This document shows positions 54,303 to 64,000 of a DNA stretch of 64,000 nt, one piece after another. A program made the translations under genes and the position numbers. Positions within the stretch are counted from its first letter, which is position 1. Each line of letters opens with the position of its first letter. Origin of the DNA: Motacilla alba alba (lineage: Eukaryota > Chordata > Aves > Passeriformes > Motacillidae); the NCBI RefSeq assembly GCF_015832195.1, contig NC_052027.1:16674149-16738148 (forward strand), in the 5' to 3' direction. The notes under the pieces are model-generated. The model saw only the letters and a program-made list of their open reading frames with translations. It did no database searches and had not been told where the DNA came from.

Positions 54303-57047
54303 ATGAAGCGCGGCAGCGACCGCGACTCGAGCCCGCCGGGGGCCGCGGGCGGACGCGCGGCCGCCGCCGCCAAGCGGCCCCGCGATCGCGACCGCGAGAG
54401 CAGCAGCCGGCGCGGCCCGCACCGCAGCTCGGGCGCCTCCCGCAGCAGCCGGGACAAGTCCACGCCCGGCGGCGGCGGCGGAGGCGGCGGCGGCACCACC
54501 ACCGGCAGCGGCGGCGGCGGAGGCGGCTCCAGCTCCCGCAGCCACCGCGGCGATGAACGCGCCGGCGGCGGCGGCGACTCGAACCACCGCCCGGCGGGGA
54601 GCGGCTCGGCCTCGGGCGCCCGCGGCGGCAGCCAGGCCGCCCCCTCGTCCTCCTCCTCCTCGTCCCGGGCGCTCGGCGTGCCCAAGGCCAAGGCGCTGCC
54701 GGGCGCCGTGGTAGCCCCGTCGCTGCTGCTGGCCGGGCCGCCGCCGGGCGCCGCGCCCTCGCTGCTGCTGGCGCCGCTCGGGGGCTCGGCCGGGCTGGCC
54801 GGGGAGCCGCCCGGCTCCTGCGAGTACAAGACGCTGCTGGTGAGCGGGCTGAGCGCGGCCCTGCCCGACCAGCTGCTGGAGGACGGGCTGTTCCGCCTCT
54901 TCCAGCGCTTCGCGGGCGGGGGCGCCGGGGACATCAGTGTCAAGCTCTCCCACACGCCCGAGCTCGGCCGCGTCGCCTACGTGAACTTCCGACACCCCGG
55001 GGACGCCCGCGACGCCCGCCGGCACGCCCGGGCCCGGCAGCTGCTCCTCTACGACCGGCCGCTCAAGGTGGAGCCCGTGTACCTGCGCGGGGGCCGGCGC
55101 AGCCGCACGCCGCCCCCCGCGCCCTCCCCGGAGCCGCTGGGGTACCTGCCGCCCCTGCACGGCGCCTACCAATACAAGCAGCGCTCGCTGTCGCCGGTCA
55201 CCAGTCCCTTGCTGCGGGAGCCGCGGCCCCGCCACGCCGCCGCCGCCGCCTTCGCGCTGGAAGCGGCCGCCATCGGGCTCTCCCGGGAGCGGGAGCGGGC
55301 CCTGGATTACTACGGGCTGTACGACGAGCGCGGCCGCCCGTACAGCTACCCCATCGTGGCCGAGGAAGACCTGATGCCAGAGGATGACCAGAGAGCCACC
55401 CGCAACCTCTTCATCGGCAACTTGGACCACAACGTGTCGGAGGTGGAGCTGAGGCGCGCCTTCGAGAAGTACGGCATCATTGAGGAGGTGGTGATCAAGC
55501 GCCCTGCGCGTGGCCAGGGCGGCGCCTACGCCTTCCTCAAGTTCCAGAACTTGGACATGGCTCACCGGGCCAAGGTGGCCATGTCGGGCCGTGTTGTGGG
55601 CAGGAACCCCATCAAAATTGGCTACGGAAAAGCCAACCCCACCACCCGGCTGTGGGTGGGGGGCCTCGGCCCCAGCACTTCCCTGGCCGCCCTGGCCAGG
55701 GAGTTCGACCGCTTTGGCAGCATCAGGACTATTGACTACGTGAAGGGCGACAGCTTCGCTTACATCCAGTACGAGAGCCTGGACGCTGCCCAGGCCGCCT
55801 GCGCGCAGATGAGGGGCTTTCCCTTGGGCGGACCGGAGAGGAGGCTCCGAGTGGATTTTGCCAAAGCAGAAGAGACGAGATACCCGCAGCAGTACCAGCC
55901 CGCGCCGCTGCCCGTGCACTACGAGCTGCTGGCTGACGGGTACAGCCGGCACCGGAGCCTGGAGCAAGACTTGAGGGTGCGGGATAGGACTCCTCCGCAC
56001 CTCCTGTACTCGGACAGAGACAGGAGCTTTGTGGAGGCAGACTGGGCCAGCCCCGCCAAAAACGCCGAACGCAGGAACAACCTGGAGAGCTACAGCCGGT
56101 CCGTGCGCAGCCGGAGCGGGGAGCGCTGGGGCAGCGACGGCGACCGCGGCGTGCCCAAACCGTGGGAAGAGAGGCGGAGACGCCGGAGTCTTTCCAGCGA
56201 CCGCGGGAGGACTACTCACTCGCCTTACGAGGACAGAAGCAGGACAAAGGCCAGTGGGCCAGCTCTAGACCGCAGCCCTGACAGGGCTCGCAAGGAGAAT
56301 CACACTACAGAACCCGGAGCCGAGAAAGAGCAGAGCAACTCCCTCCAGAACAATCGTCACGCGGCCGAGGAGAAACCCCATCGCGAGCCAGCCGATGCTC
56401 CCCAGCCCAAAAAAAGGGACAGCGAACGCAATCATCGAACTGGTGAATCGGAATCCAAAACTCACGAGGAGCCAAAATCTGAGACCAAAAAGCTAAAGAA
56501 TTTATCAGAATATGCTCAGACGCTGCAACTTGCTTGGAATGGGCTTCTTGTGCTAAAAAACAGCTGCTTCCCCACCTCTATGCACATCCTGGAGGGAGAC
56601 CTGGGTGTCATCAACGGACTCCTCAAAGACCATTCATCCGGCGGGAAGCTGACACAGCTCAAAATCGCTCAGAGACTTCGGCTGGACCAGCCCAAGCTGG
56701 ATGAAGTCACCCGGCGCATCAAACAAGGCAGCCCCAACGGCTACGCCGTGCTCCTGGCCACCCAGTCCGCCCCGGCAGGGGCAGGGGCCGAGGGGACCTT
56801 CCCTGTGGTAGAGCCTGGCTTGCAGCGACGGCTTCTCAGGAATCTGGTCTCCTACTTGAAACAGAAGCAGGCTGCTGGGGTTATCAGCCTGCCCGTGGGA
56901 GGGGCAAAGGGCAGGGACAGCACAGGCATGCTTTACGCGTTCCCTCCTTGCGAGTTCTCTCAGCAGTACCTCCAGTCAGCACTAAGGACATTGGGGAAGT
57001 TAGAAGAAGAACATATGGTGATAGTTATAGTCAAAGACACTGCCTAG
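54303..57047 (+). CDS. RBM15B: RBM15B (RNA-binding motif protein 15B, OTT3), complete, single exon
   Basis: A nuclear Spen-family protein that recruits the m6A writer complex to RNA, including XIST in mammals, and acts in splicing and mRNA export. The 914-codon uninterrupted frame matches the intronless human gene (890 residues as I recall). A low-complexity N-terminus (1 to about 170) has Arg/Ser repeats, two poly-Gly runs and a Ser7 run. RRM1 starts at YKTLLVSGLS (about 176-255), RRM2 at TRNLFIGNLDHN (about 366-440) and RRM3 at TRLWVGGLGPST (about 447-525). An RS/KE-rich linker follows, and the SPOC domain runs from LSEYAQTLQLAW (about 733) to MVIVIVKDTA at the end. The ATG has G at -3. It lies 514 bp after the MANF stop, on the same strand. 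Confidence 0.98.
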   Translation: MKRGSDRDSSPPGAAGGRAAAAAKRPRDRDRESSSRRGPHRSSGASRSSRDKSTPGGGGGGGGGTTTGSGGGGGGSSSRSHRGDERAGGGGDSNHRPAGSGSASGARGGSQAAPSSSSSSSRALGVPKAKALPGAVVAPSLLLAGPPPGAAPSLLLAPLGGSAGLAGEPPGSCEYKTLLVSGLSAALPDQLLEDGLFRLFQRFAGGGAGDISVKLSHTPELGRVAYVNFRHPGDARDARRHARARQLLLYDRPLKVEPVYLRGGRRSRTPPPAPSPEPLGYLPPLHGAYQYKQRSLSPVTSPLLREPRPRHAAAAAFALEAAAIGLSRERERALDYYGLYDERGRPYSYPIVAEEDLMPEDDQRATRNLFIGNLDHNVSEVELRRAFEKYGIIEEVVIKRPARGQGGAYAFLKFQNLDMAHRAKVAMSGRVVGRNPIKIGYGKANPTTRLWVGGLGPSTSLAALAREFDRFGSIRTIDYVKGDSFAYIQYESLDAAQAACAQMRGFPLGGPERRLRVDFAKAEETRYPQQYQPAPLPVHYELLADGYSRHRSLEQDLRVRDRTPPHLLYSDRDRSFVEADWASPAKNAERRNNLESYSRSVRSRSGERWGSDGDRGVPKPWEERRRRRSLSSDRGRTTHSPYEDRSRTKASGPALDRSPDRARKENHTTEPGAEKEQSNSLQNNRHAAEEKPHREPADAPQPKKRDSERNHRTGESESKTHEEPKSETKKLKNLSEYAQTLQLAWNGLLVLKNSCFPTSMHILEGDLGVINGLLKDHSSGGKLTQLKIAQRLRLDQPKLDEVTRRIKQGSPNGYAVLLATQSAPAGAGAEGTFPVVEPGLQRRLLRNLVSYLKQKQAAGVISLPVGGAKGRDSTGMLYAFPPCEFSQQYLQSALRTLGKLEEEHMVIVIVKDTA

Positions 57048-57685
57048 CCCACACTGTCTTTTCAAATTCCATGTTTTCTTTGTGTGTCACACAGCCCAGT
57101 TGTTTTTAAGGCTGATCATTTTGGTTGAGGCTCAAAACACCTTGACCAAAGTGGTAAGATTTTTAGTTTCTAATTAATTTTAATACCTATAATATCTATT
57201 AAAATTTTAAATAGAGCCCATTTTATTCGTTTTTAATATGTGACACTGTCCGCTGTTGTTCTGTATTTTTATTTTTTAACTGTATGAAAAGTTGTCAGTA
57301 AAGCCTTGTTCACTGATGGATTTCTAAACTTGTGCGGTATCCGAGTTCTTCTGGCCCAGGAAGGAAGGGTGAGTTCCCTGTGCTGCAGGAGCAGCCAGGC
57401 CAGGCCCCAGCCCAGTTCAGTTCTCAGATCCCAACCTTGAGCACCTCCTTCATCTTTATGTGTGTCCTTCAAGGTGGGAGGGGAAGGGAGGTTCTTAATG
57501 CTGTATCAGAGACTGAAAGATTGGTTCTCTATTTTTTTTTTGTCCTGTTTGCTTTTTATTTTGTAAATTTGAGTCTGGATGCTTTGCTGTTGAGTCTCTA
57601 TTTGACAATAGAAGCTTCCCAGGAAGCCAGCAACCAAGGAAGCAAATCCTGATCAAGAATAAAAGTGTTTTTCATTCACTCCAAA
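57048..57685 (+). other. RBM15B: RBM15B 3'UTR (extent uncertain)
   Basis: AT-rich sequence after the TAG. AGTAAA, a variant poly(A) signal, lies at about 57297-57302, and a canonical AATAAA at 57658-57663. The human mRNA may extend further, so the end given is a minimum. Confidence 0.5.
57658..57663 (+). terminator. RBM15B: Candidate RBM15B poly(A) signal AATAAA
   Basis: The first canonical AATAAA after the stop. It is followed by a TGTTTTTCATT stretch. Confidence 0.45.
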
Positions 57686-60600
57686 AAATTAGTTGGTACT
57701 TGGCGAAAATTTTGCTACTGAGGAGAGGATGCTGTATTCAGGTTGGTGAGGTTTGAGACCACCTGGCACATGTGGTGGTCATAGAAATTCTTGGAAAAAA
57801 CAAAAAAGGTTTGACATTACCAATTTTTATAAAAGGCAAAACAAGCAGAAGAAAAGTGATTTATGGGGGAACGCCCTTGGGCCCATATTAGATGTGGACA
57901 AGCCAAGGACATGGAGGTGTTTAGTGAGCTGGAGGTGCCCATTTGCAGTCAATCATGTTGTACTACCAGGAATCCTTTATTGAAAGATAAATGGCTATTT
58001 TTTTTCCTAAAGTTTAAATTTGTTTGCAGGCTTACAAAAACAGACAGAAACATGTCTGTCTGGCTGAGAATGTGTTCAGTTACCACGGGTGGAACCACTG
58101 GAGATCAAAATCTGAGCTCTGAAACGGGATGGATCCATCACCTTTGCTGTCTGTGCTATGAGGTGCTTGGCTGGGAGGCCAGACCCTTTGAGTGCTCAGC
58201 AGCATAAGGATGTGGTAACGAGTCCAAGCTGGAGTTACAATCCACACTGTTCTGTTTGGGGATATTTTTATTTTTTAAAATGATGCCTGTAGATTTTAGG
58301 AGATTTACAGAAAATTGTGTGGGATTAAAAATGCTACGTTTTAAAGTTTCTTTAGATTTGCAGGTGGTTTTTTGTTGTTGTTCTCTTAGTAAGCAAGTGA
58401 ACAAATTTGTGGGAGAGCCAGATTTGTCTCGCACCAATCTCTGTGACCCAGCAGCTCGCTTGCTGAGGGTTGCCAAAAACCCTTCTAAAACTCCTCTCAG
58501 GTATGATTGGTGTCACGACCTACTAAGCAGGGAGCATAACTCAGTCGAATGATGCTGTTATTTTTCACTTTTTAACCCCGCAGGGACCTCATCAGCTGCT
58601 GATGGGTTATTAACATCAACAAGTGTGGGTTGGTTTGTTGGGGTGGGGGAGGTTACATTTCACTTGATGCATCTTCCGTGAGGGCACGGATCAGAGGGGA
58701 GCTGAGTGCAGCGCTGGGAACAGCAGGGGCCCGGGAATGTGCTGTGGGAGCAGAGGAGCAGCTCCGGTGCCCGCAGCCGGGCTGCACGGGTGGCACTGGG
58801 CTGCCCCGGTTCCTCACGGTTTTGGGGACACCTCCTGACCGAGTCAGCGCTGCCCTAACCGGACAATTGTAACGGTTCGGTGTTATCTGAAACCAAGCGC
58901 TATTAAACACCCCTGGGGCCGGTCCTAGAGCGATTAGAGCCTTTTGTGGGAGTGTCCTGCCTTGGAGGTGTCCGGGCAGCTGGAGGCCGTGAGGCGGTGG
59001 CAGGACAAGTGCCCGCCTGGCTGATGGTGGCCGGGATGTGCAGCCCGTGGTGCTGTGTCGTGGCCTCGTGTGTGTTATGGTGTGTGAGTGTTAGGAGGGG
59101 GAAGAAAAAAAACAACCCGGTAAATTATAAAAGCTGCAACTGTTTGCTGATAAAGCCAAGGAACAGCCCAAAATCCCCCATCTCCCACTTTCCTTGTGAA
59201 ATAAGTAAATAATAATGTAGGGTTGTTTAGAAGACAAAGGTTGGATGAGATTTGAATGATGGGGTTTCTCTTCCCAGAGAGGTGGCTGATGGGAGTAAGC
59301 ATGTGAGACCAACAATCTCCCTCATACCAAAATTAATAGTTGTAAAGGGGAAGTTGGAGAGTTATGGAAGAAACACCTGGGAGAGAAGCAGCAGCATCCA
59401 TCTGACACGATGGACGACCTGAGCCTTCCCTGCTCCCCAGCAGGCAAGGGTTTAACAGACTGCCAAGGCCAAAGGCCCCATCCTGGACCTGTGTCCACCA
59501 TCCCCTTCCCTCACAGATGCATCCAGGCTGATTCCAAGAGAAACAGGCCTGGAAAAGCGTTGGCAGTTACAGCAAAGGAACTCAGCATCTGGATCTTGCA
59601 GCATCAAAGACTTGGGCCCTACACGGGGCTGGGCAGCAGCTCTGGGGAAAAGATACGGGGGTGGGAGGCCTGGGCCCCTCGGTGATGCTGAAAGGTGCTG
59701 GGTAAGGCAGTGCTGGAGATTGCTTTTGGGAGGATGGTGCCTTTCAGGCCAGTACTGGGGCAGGAGGGTGATCATGGCAGGATAATGGTGTCTGGCTCAT
59801 CAGGGTGATCTGAAACTCAAAGGGGGAACAGGGTATGAGATGGGGGATGGGCCGGTCTGAGAGTTCCTGCTTAGCCTGAGGTACCCCATCTTTTATTCTA
59901 AGCACCCATTCAGCAAACATTCTGTCTCACAAGGCCTCTTGAACAGCAGTTGCTGGCTGTCCTTCCTACTGCGACAGGGATGAGAGCCCTGGACGAGCTC
60001 TGAGCGGTGCTGAGGAGCCTCAGTGATCCCCCTCAGCTCCGCTTGCTGCGGTTTGTGCGCTGCCCTCCCAGCCTTGGCCTGTGGGAGATTCTTGAACCCC
60101 AGCCCTGCAGGGATGTGCTGCTCCCTCCCACGGTGCTGGCAGGGCATTCCACAGGCTGTGCTCCGTGGAAGGGTGCTGCAGTGCACCAGGTGGGCCCGGC
60201 AGGTTCTCCGGTACCAGTGCTCTGAGGACCACACTGGCAGGAGGGCACAGGCTGTGCTGGGCCCATCTGCTCACATCGTGGCAGGAAACAGCACCGGCCC
60301 TGCTCCCCTCTGCTGCAGAGGTAGGAGTATGTCTTGGTCAGCTGGCAGGACATTTAAATCTCCTTCCATCCCCTAAGCAAGGGTCTGTAACTGCTGCACA
60401 GAATACTGTATGGCACATCAGCCACGTGCTGTGAGTATTCCAGAAGATTATAGGATTCTTTCCAAGCAACATGCTTTTAAATAGATTAAATCATGATGCC
60501 AGGGTGGCAGTGATTTTCCAAACGCTGAGAATTCTCCCCATCCCAAGCAGCTGCAGAATTATGGCCTGACAAAAACAAAATAATCCCTGCTAGTCCCCAG

Positions 60601-62189
60601 TTGTGAACTCCACTTTGCACCCAGGCTGGTGCAGTTCCCCAGAACTCTTCAGTGAGTCCCCCAGAGCTAAGGCAGTAGCATGGGGTGCAGGCAGCTGCCC
60701 CAGGTGTGTATTTAACTTCAGAGAGGCCAGGTCTGCCCAGGACAGGGGCTGGGGGGCTGCTTCAGCAGCTCTGGGGGGTGACCTGCAGGCACACAGGGTA
60801 AGGCCCAAACCCACTCCCTCTGGCTCTGTTCAGTGCAGTTAGGGAGGTGTAGGAAGGGAGGGAGGCTCATATACTTACAGCATCTCGGGTTCAAGTCAAA
60901 CGCACACACAGGAGCTCCATCCCAGCTCTTCTGGTTCTGTCTCACAAAACTGGCAAATGCCTCCAAAACAGCCAGGCCCAAACCAGCAACAGATGCAGCC
61001 AATTACAGCTGGGGTTTCATGCCAGAACAAGGTAAGGACATCTGGCACTGCATCTCCCTGGGAGTAGTAGCTGAGTACATGCTTTACTTTTTTCTCCTCC
61101 TGAGCTGCACATTTTCTATGGCTAAGTTGGTTGGGATGGTTTCTGATAAGGCAGAGGCTACTTCCATAGCTGTTGGGTGGCAGATTTGTTTTCAATCCCT
61201 TCATTTAATCAGAATGCTGCTCCAATTGCTGGTCCTAAATGCTGTCGTAGTCACTTGTTCATCTTTATCAACTGTGCAGGGTGCAATTATCCATTACAAG
61301 TTGCAGCAGAACTTTTCTTTTTAATTATTAACAAGCAGCCCTGGGTAAGTGCATTAAGTAGATGCAATGCTGGAAGGAAAAAAAGCTATCCCTTCTTTCA
61401 GTTAAAAAGGAAATCCTTCCTCCTCAAGCAGTAAGACTTTGAGCCTTAGCTGAAATGACCAGTTCTTGGTGGAAAAGCAGTTGTAGTGTCAAGGAGTGAG
61501 AAGTCTCCAGTTCCCTGTTCTGCCTCAAACCCTATTCTGAAAGTGGCCAAAACAGAGAGAGGGTTAAAAGCTGAGGGCATGGGAATAAACAGCAGAGCCC
61601 TGGCCTTGGCCAGGCAAGCAGGGAGCACATGCACCTGCCAGCTGAGCACAGGCCCAAGCTGTGCAGTGGCTGCTGCACTGGGAAGTCGAACACGCCACTG
61701 CCGTTTCTTCCTCCTGTTCTGAGGGCAGGGCCTCTTGTCATGCCCCAACCTGATTTTCCCTGTGCCCTGACAGCCACAGGGCAGCCTGGGCAATGCCAAA
61801 CCACAGGAGGAAGCGGGTGCTGCTCCCAGCTCCTGGCACATCCCGGGAGATGCAGAATTCCCTCCTGAGCTGCAGAGCGGACACTCCAGAGCACCTCCCC
61901 ACACAAGAACAGCCCAGCAGCAGTGGCATCATCCAGCTCTCACTCAGTGTGGTGAGCATGGCACTGGGAATTCCAGGCTGTCAGGCAACCCAAGGGATCA
62001 GACTGGAAGCCACAGGTGCTGTGCTGTGGCCATGCTGCAGTCCCAAATCCCTTTCTTGTTTCCTTCATGTTTCCTTTGCCCTTCCTTACTGCAGAGAGGT
62101 TCCAGCTACACCTGACTGCTCTCAGCCAAGCCTTGCAGGCACATGGAGCACGGCTTTTGCATGGCTACAATTCACAGCCATAGACACAG
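57686..62189. other. Intergenic region between RBM15B and DCAF1
   Basis: 4.5 kb of moderate G+C. I looked for CR1 tails, LTR signals, RNA genes and conserved peptide motifs and found none. The many ORFs of 60-160 codons overlap on both strands, have no family resemblance and look like chance. It may include extended 3'UTR of RBM15B. Confidence 0.55.
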
Positions 62190-62280
62190 ACAGGATTTGT
62201 ATTTAATTTTTTAATAAATACACTTTACATTAAAGAAAAAGGCCTTCAATTTGCAGTTTCCACACAGAGGGCAAGAGAAA

Positions 62281-62347
62281 AAAAAACCAAAAACAAAACA
62301 AAACAAAAAAAAAAAAAAAACCAAAGAAAGAAAGAAAGAAAGAAAGA
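62281..62347. repeat. A-rich simple repeat: (AAAAC)n, poly-A, (GAAA)n
   Basis: Adjacent runs of AAAAC units, about 17 A's and GAAA units. On the DCAF1 strand this is T-rich and lies in the 3'UTR, close to its inferred end. Confidence 0.85.
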
Positions 62348-62786
62348 GTAAAAAACTTGAACCACAAAGGGCAGAGGGGAGAAAAAGGGCTCAAACTTCA
62401 ATCCCAGATTCCCATGTCTTCAGGAATACCAGGCTCTGACTAGGCCCAGCCAGGATTTCAGCCTCCCACTATAGCTGGTACCACAGCGCAAATTGACATT
62501 GGCAAACACCCCAGGGGCTCTTCCCTGGAGGACAAAAGCATTTGGAACACACTGGTGCATTAGCAGGTGTAACACCTGTAGTTCTTCTTTTTTAAAAATA
62601 AAATCATATTTAAAATAAAAATATTCTCACTGCTCAACGATATTAGAAACCATGATCCTCTTATTTCACTTAGTAGTTGCATAAATTTTCTTTTAATTTT
62701 AAACAATTTTTCTCCCCAAACCTACCCCATGGTACAAGGTACTACAGGAATACAAAGGTCTCCCCTCTTTACTAGAACACTTGCCT

Positions 62787-62811
62787 TTTTTTTTCCTTTT
62801 TTTTTTTTTTT
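62787..62811. repeat. DCAF1: T-rich tract in DCAF1 3'UTR
   Basis: Two T-runs separated by CC. On the DCAF1 strand this is poly-A. Confidence 0.85.
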
Positions 62812-63148
62812 ATAAAACTATTTCTGTTCTTTAGGAAAGAACTTTATACAAAGAAAATATATTGTGAAATATCTTCAGAAGTTTCCTTGAAGAGTCATCT
62901 CAGCCTAAAATGAAAAATAAAAAAAAAAAAAAGGCAGAGAGAAATGAGGCCTAGCCCCAGGTCTCTTTATTGAGACTTAGCCCCGAGCCTCAAACTGACT
63001 CAAACCAACACAGCGGATCGGCAGGAGATCCTCAGGCTCTCCCAGGAAAAGCAGGGCTGGGGTGCTCAGTCACTTTCCAATTTGGTCTCTGGTCTTCTGT
63101 TGGGAAGGGAGCATCTCCTCCTGCCCACACCCCGCCCGCAGCCGCTCC

Positions 63149-63207
63149 TCACTCGTTCAGGGACAGGATGATGTCGTCCTCCAGGTCCGAGTTATCGGAG
63201 CTGTCGG
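63149..63207 (-). CDS. DCAF1: DCAF1 (VPRBP) last coding exon, C-terminus
   Basis: On the - strand, after a TTTGCAG acceptor, the exon completes a codon and reads DSSDNSDLEDDIILSLNE followed by TGA (63151-63149). This is the acidic C-terminal tail of DCAF1, the WD40 substrate receptor of the CUL4-DDB1 ubiquitin ligase, which also acts with the tumour suppressor merlin. Only 19 codons including the stop are in the window; the remaining exons lie beyond position 64000. The identity rests on this short peptide plus the fixed gene order RBM15B-DCAF1 in vertebrates. It is convergent with RBM15B. Confidence 0.85.
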
Positions 63208-63763
63208 CTGCAAAGGAGACACGTGGGTTATGCTGGGTTTGTGTCACAGATGGTCACCCCTGCCCTGCACCATCAGTGCTCCAAACTGCTCAAATGCAGC
63301 CAGGAAATCTGCACCAGAGCTTTCCTTCCCTGCTTACAGCAGAGGCTCAAGGAGAACAGCTCTAGCAAGTGCAGTTCCTATGAGCTGGCAGGTTTTTTCC
63401 CCAACAAGGTAGGGAGGACACCAGCAGAGCTGCCTACACAACTTCCTGTGCACAAAAAAGGGCAACAGCTCTTCACACCAGGGGCTGGAAAGACATGGCA
63501 GTCATTGCTCACAGCTGGACAGCTCCACCAGCCTGGCCCCTCTACGATGTGCACAAGGTAACTCCTTACTCAGTGAATTGGACCCCACTAAGGCGGAAGC
63601 GATCCACACACTCCCAACTAGAACCTTCCTCTAGTAACTCAGAGGTTTCTGTCATGAATTTAACTACAGGTCACTTTCTAAAGGTGACCTGCAAATTGTG
63701 CTTTTCCTGGTTTTCTTCTTTGTGGTATAGAATGAAGACATGAAGGGATTTACCAGAAGCAGT

Positions 63764-63788
63764 CACACACACACACACACACACACAC
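63764..63788. repeat. (CA)n microsatellite
   Basis: Twelve and a half uninterrupted CA units. Confidence 0.95.
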
Positions 63789-63962
63789 TTGCTTTTTATC
63801 TCGAAACACAAGATCTCTCCTCCCTCGGTTGTGCAAGAGGGAAGTGGAAGCAGCTCTGGCAGCAAGAGGGCTCCTGCCTTACCTTAGAGGTGATGTTGGC
63901 TCTTTTTCTTACGCGAATTCATTGGATGCAGCAGATAACTGGGTGTTAAAATAGTTAAAAAG

Positions 63963-63987
63963 AAAAAAAAAAAAAAAAAAAAAAAAA
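63963..63987. repeat. Poly-A tract
   Basis: About 25 uninterrupted A's near the window edge. Confidence 0.95.
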
Positions 63988-64000
63988 GACACCAAGACTT

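Larger units (their letters stand above)
62190..63148 (-). other. DCAF1: DCAF1 3'UTR (extent inferred)
   Basis: It follows the stop codon on the - strand and is A/T-rich. On the - strand, ATTAAA signals lie at about 62202-62207, preceded by homopolymer-rich sequence. An earlier AATAAA (- strand) lies at about 62967-62972 and could give a very short form. The end is inferred. Confidence 0.5.
63208..64000 (-). other. DCAF1: DCAF1 terminal intron (part)
   Basis: Intron upstream of the last DCAF1 exon, read on the - strand. It contains a (CA)n microsatellite at 63764-63788 and an A-run at 63963-63987. I saw no convincing further exon. Confidence 0.6.

Noticed and set aside
53913..56219. Long antisense ORF (768 codons) opposite RBM15B
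   Set aside because: It is the exact codon-for-codon mirror of RBM15B, starts with a non-ATG codon, is Ala/Gly/Arg/Val-rich, and is explained by the absence of TTA, CTA and TCA sense codons in a GC-rich gene.
57753..62206. Many 60-160 codon ORFs between RBM15B and DCAF1
   Set aside because: They overlap on both strands, lack motifs, and have no splice or promoter support; no gene is known between these two in the syntenic block.
63870..63945. Possible further DCAF1 exon on the - strand, with CTCTAAG|GTAAGG or TTCGC|GTAAGA as donor
   Set aside because: The frame has no acidic or WD40-like content expected just before the DCAF1 C-terminus, and no phase-compatible acceptor was clear.
1..64000. 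CRISPR arrays, bacterial operons, phage or plasmid features
   Set aside because: The window is vertebrate nuclear DNA with spliced genes and CR1 repeats; no spaced direct-repeat array or prokaryotic signal was seen.

Overview
This window is vertebrate nuclear DNA, almost certainly from a bird and plausibly a songbird. Genes are split into exons with GT-AG introns. The interspersed repeats are CR1 LINE fragments carrying the avian 3' end, plus one solo-LTR-like element. Simple repeats are sparse. Two GC-rich CpG-island promoters interrupt otherwise AT-rich sequence. The gene order DOCK3 > MANF > RBM15B > < DCAF1 is that of human chromosome 3p21, so this is a conserved syntenic block and not an accessory or mobile region.

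Layout: (1) 857-40532, + strand: the last 26 coding exons of DOCK3, about 1063 codons or roughly the C-terminal half of a ~2030-residue Rac GEF. They cover the end of the helical/armadillo region, the whole catalytic DHR-2 domain and the Ser/Pro-rich tail with SH3-binding motifs. A ~4 kb 3'UTR follows, ending near 44515. (2) 44515-48860: an intergenic stretch with three CR1 fragments, a solo-LTR-like element with a fourth CR1 fragment next to it, and an AT-rich block that may be regulatory. (3) 49346-53789: MANF in four exons, encoding a 180-residue secreted/ER neurotrophic factor, under a CpG-island promoter with three evenly spaced CCAAT boxes. (4) 54303-57047: RBM15B, an intronless 914-codon gene with three RRMs and a SPOC domain, starting only 514 bp after the MANF stop. 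(5) 57048-62190: the RBM15B 3'UTR and intergenic DNA with no gene I can support. (6) 62190-63207, - strand: the 3'UTR and final 19 codons (including the stop) of DCAF1, convergent with RBM15B.

The genes do not form an operon or pathway. DOCK3 acts in neuronal actin and axon signalling, MANF in ER proteostasis and neuroprotection, RBM15B in m6A writing and RNA processing, and DCAF1 as a CUL4 substrate receptor. I found no wholly new system. The most interesting sequence-level signals are a likely minor-spliceosome (U12-type) intron inside the DHR-2 coding region, a 27-nt in-frame DOCK3 microexon with an upstream UGC motif, four perfect Pumilio sites in the DOCK3 3'UTR, an open arginine-rich frame upstream of and in frame with MANF, and a cluster of TGACG motifs in the very short MANF-RBM15B gap.
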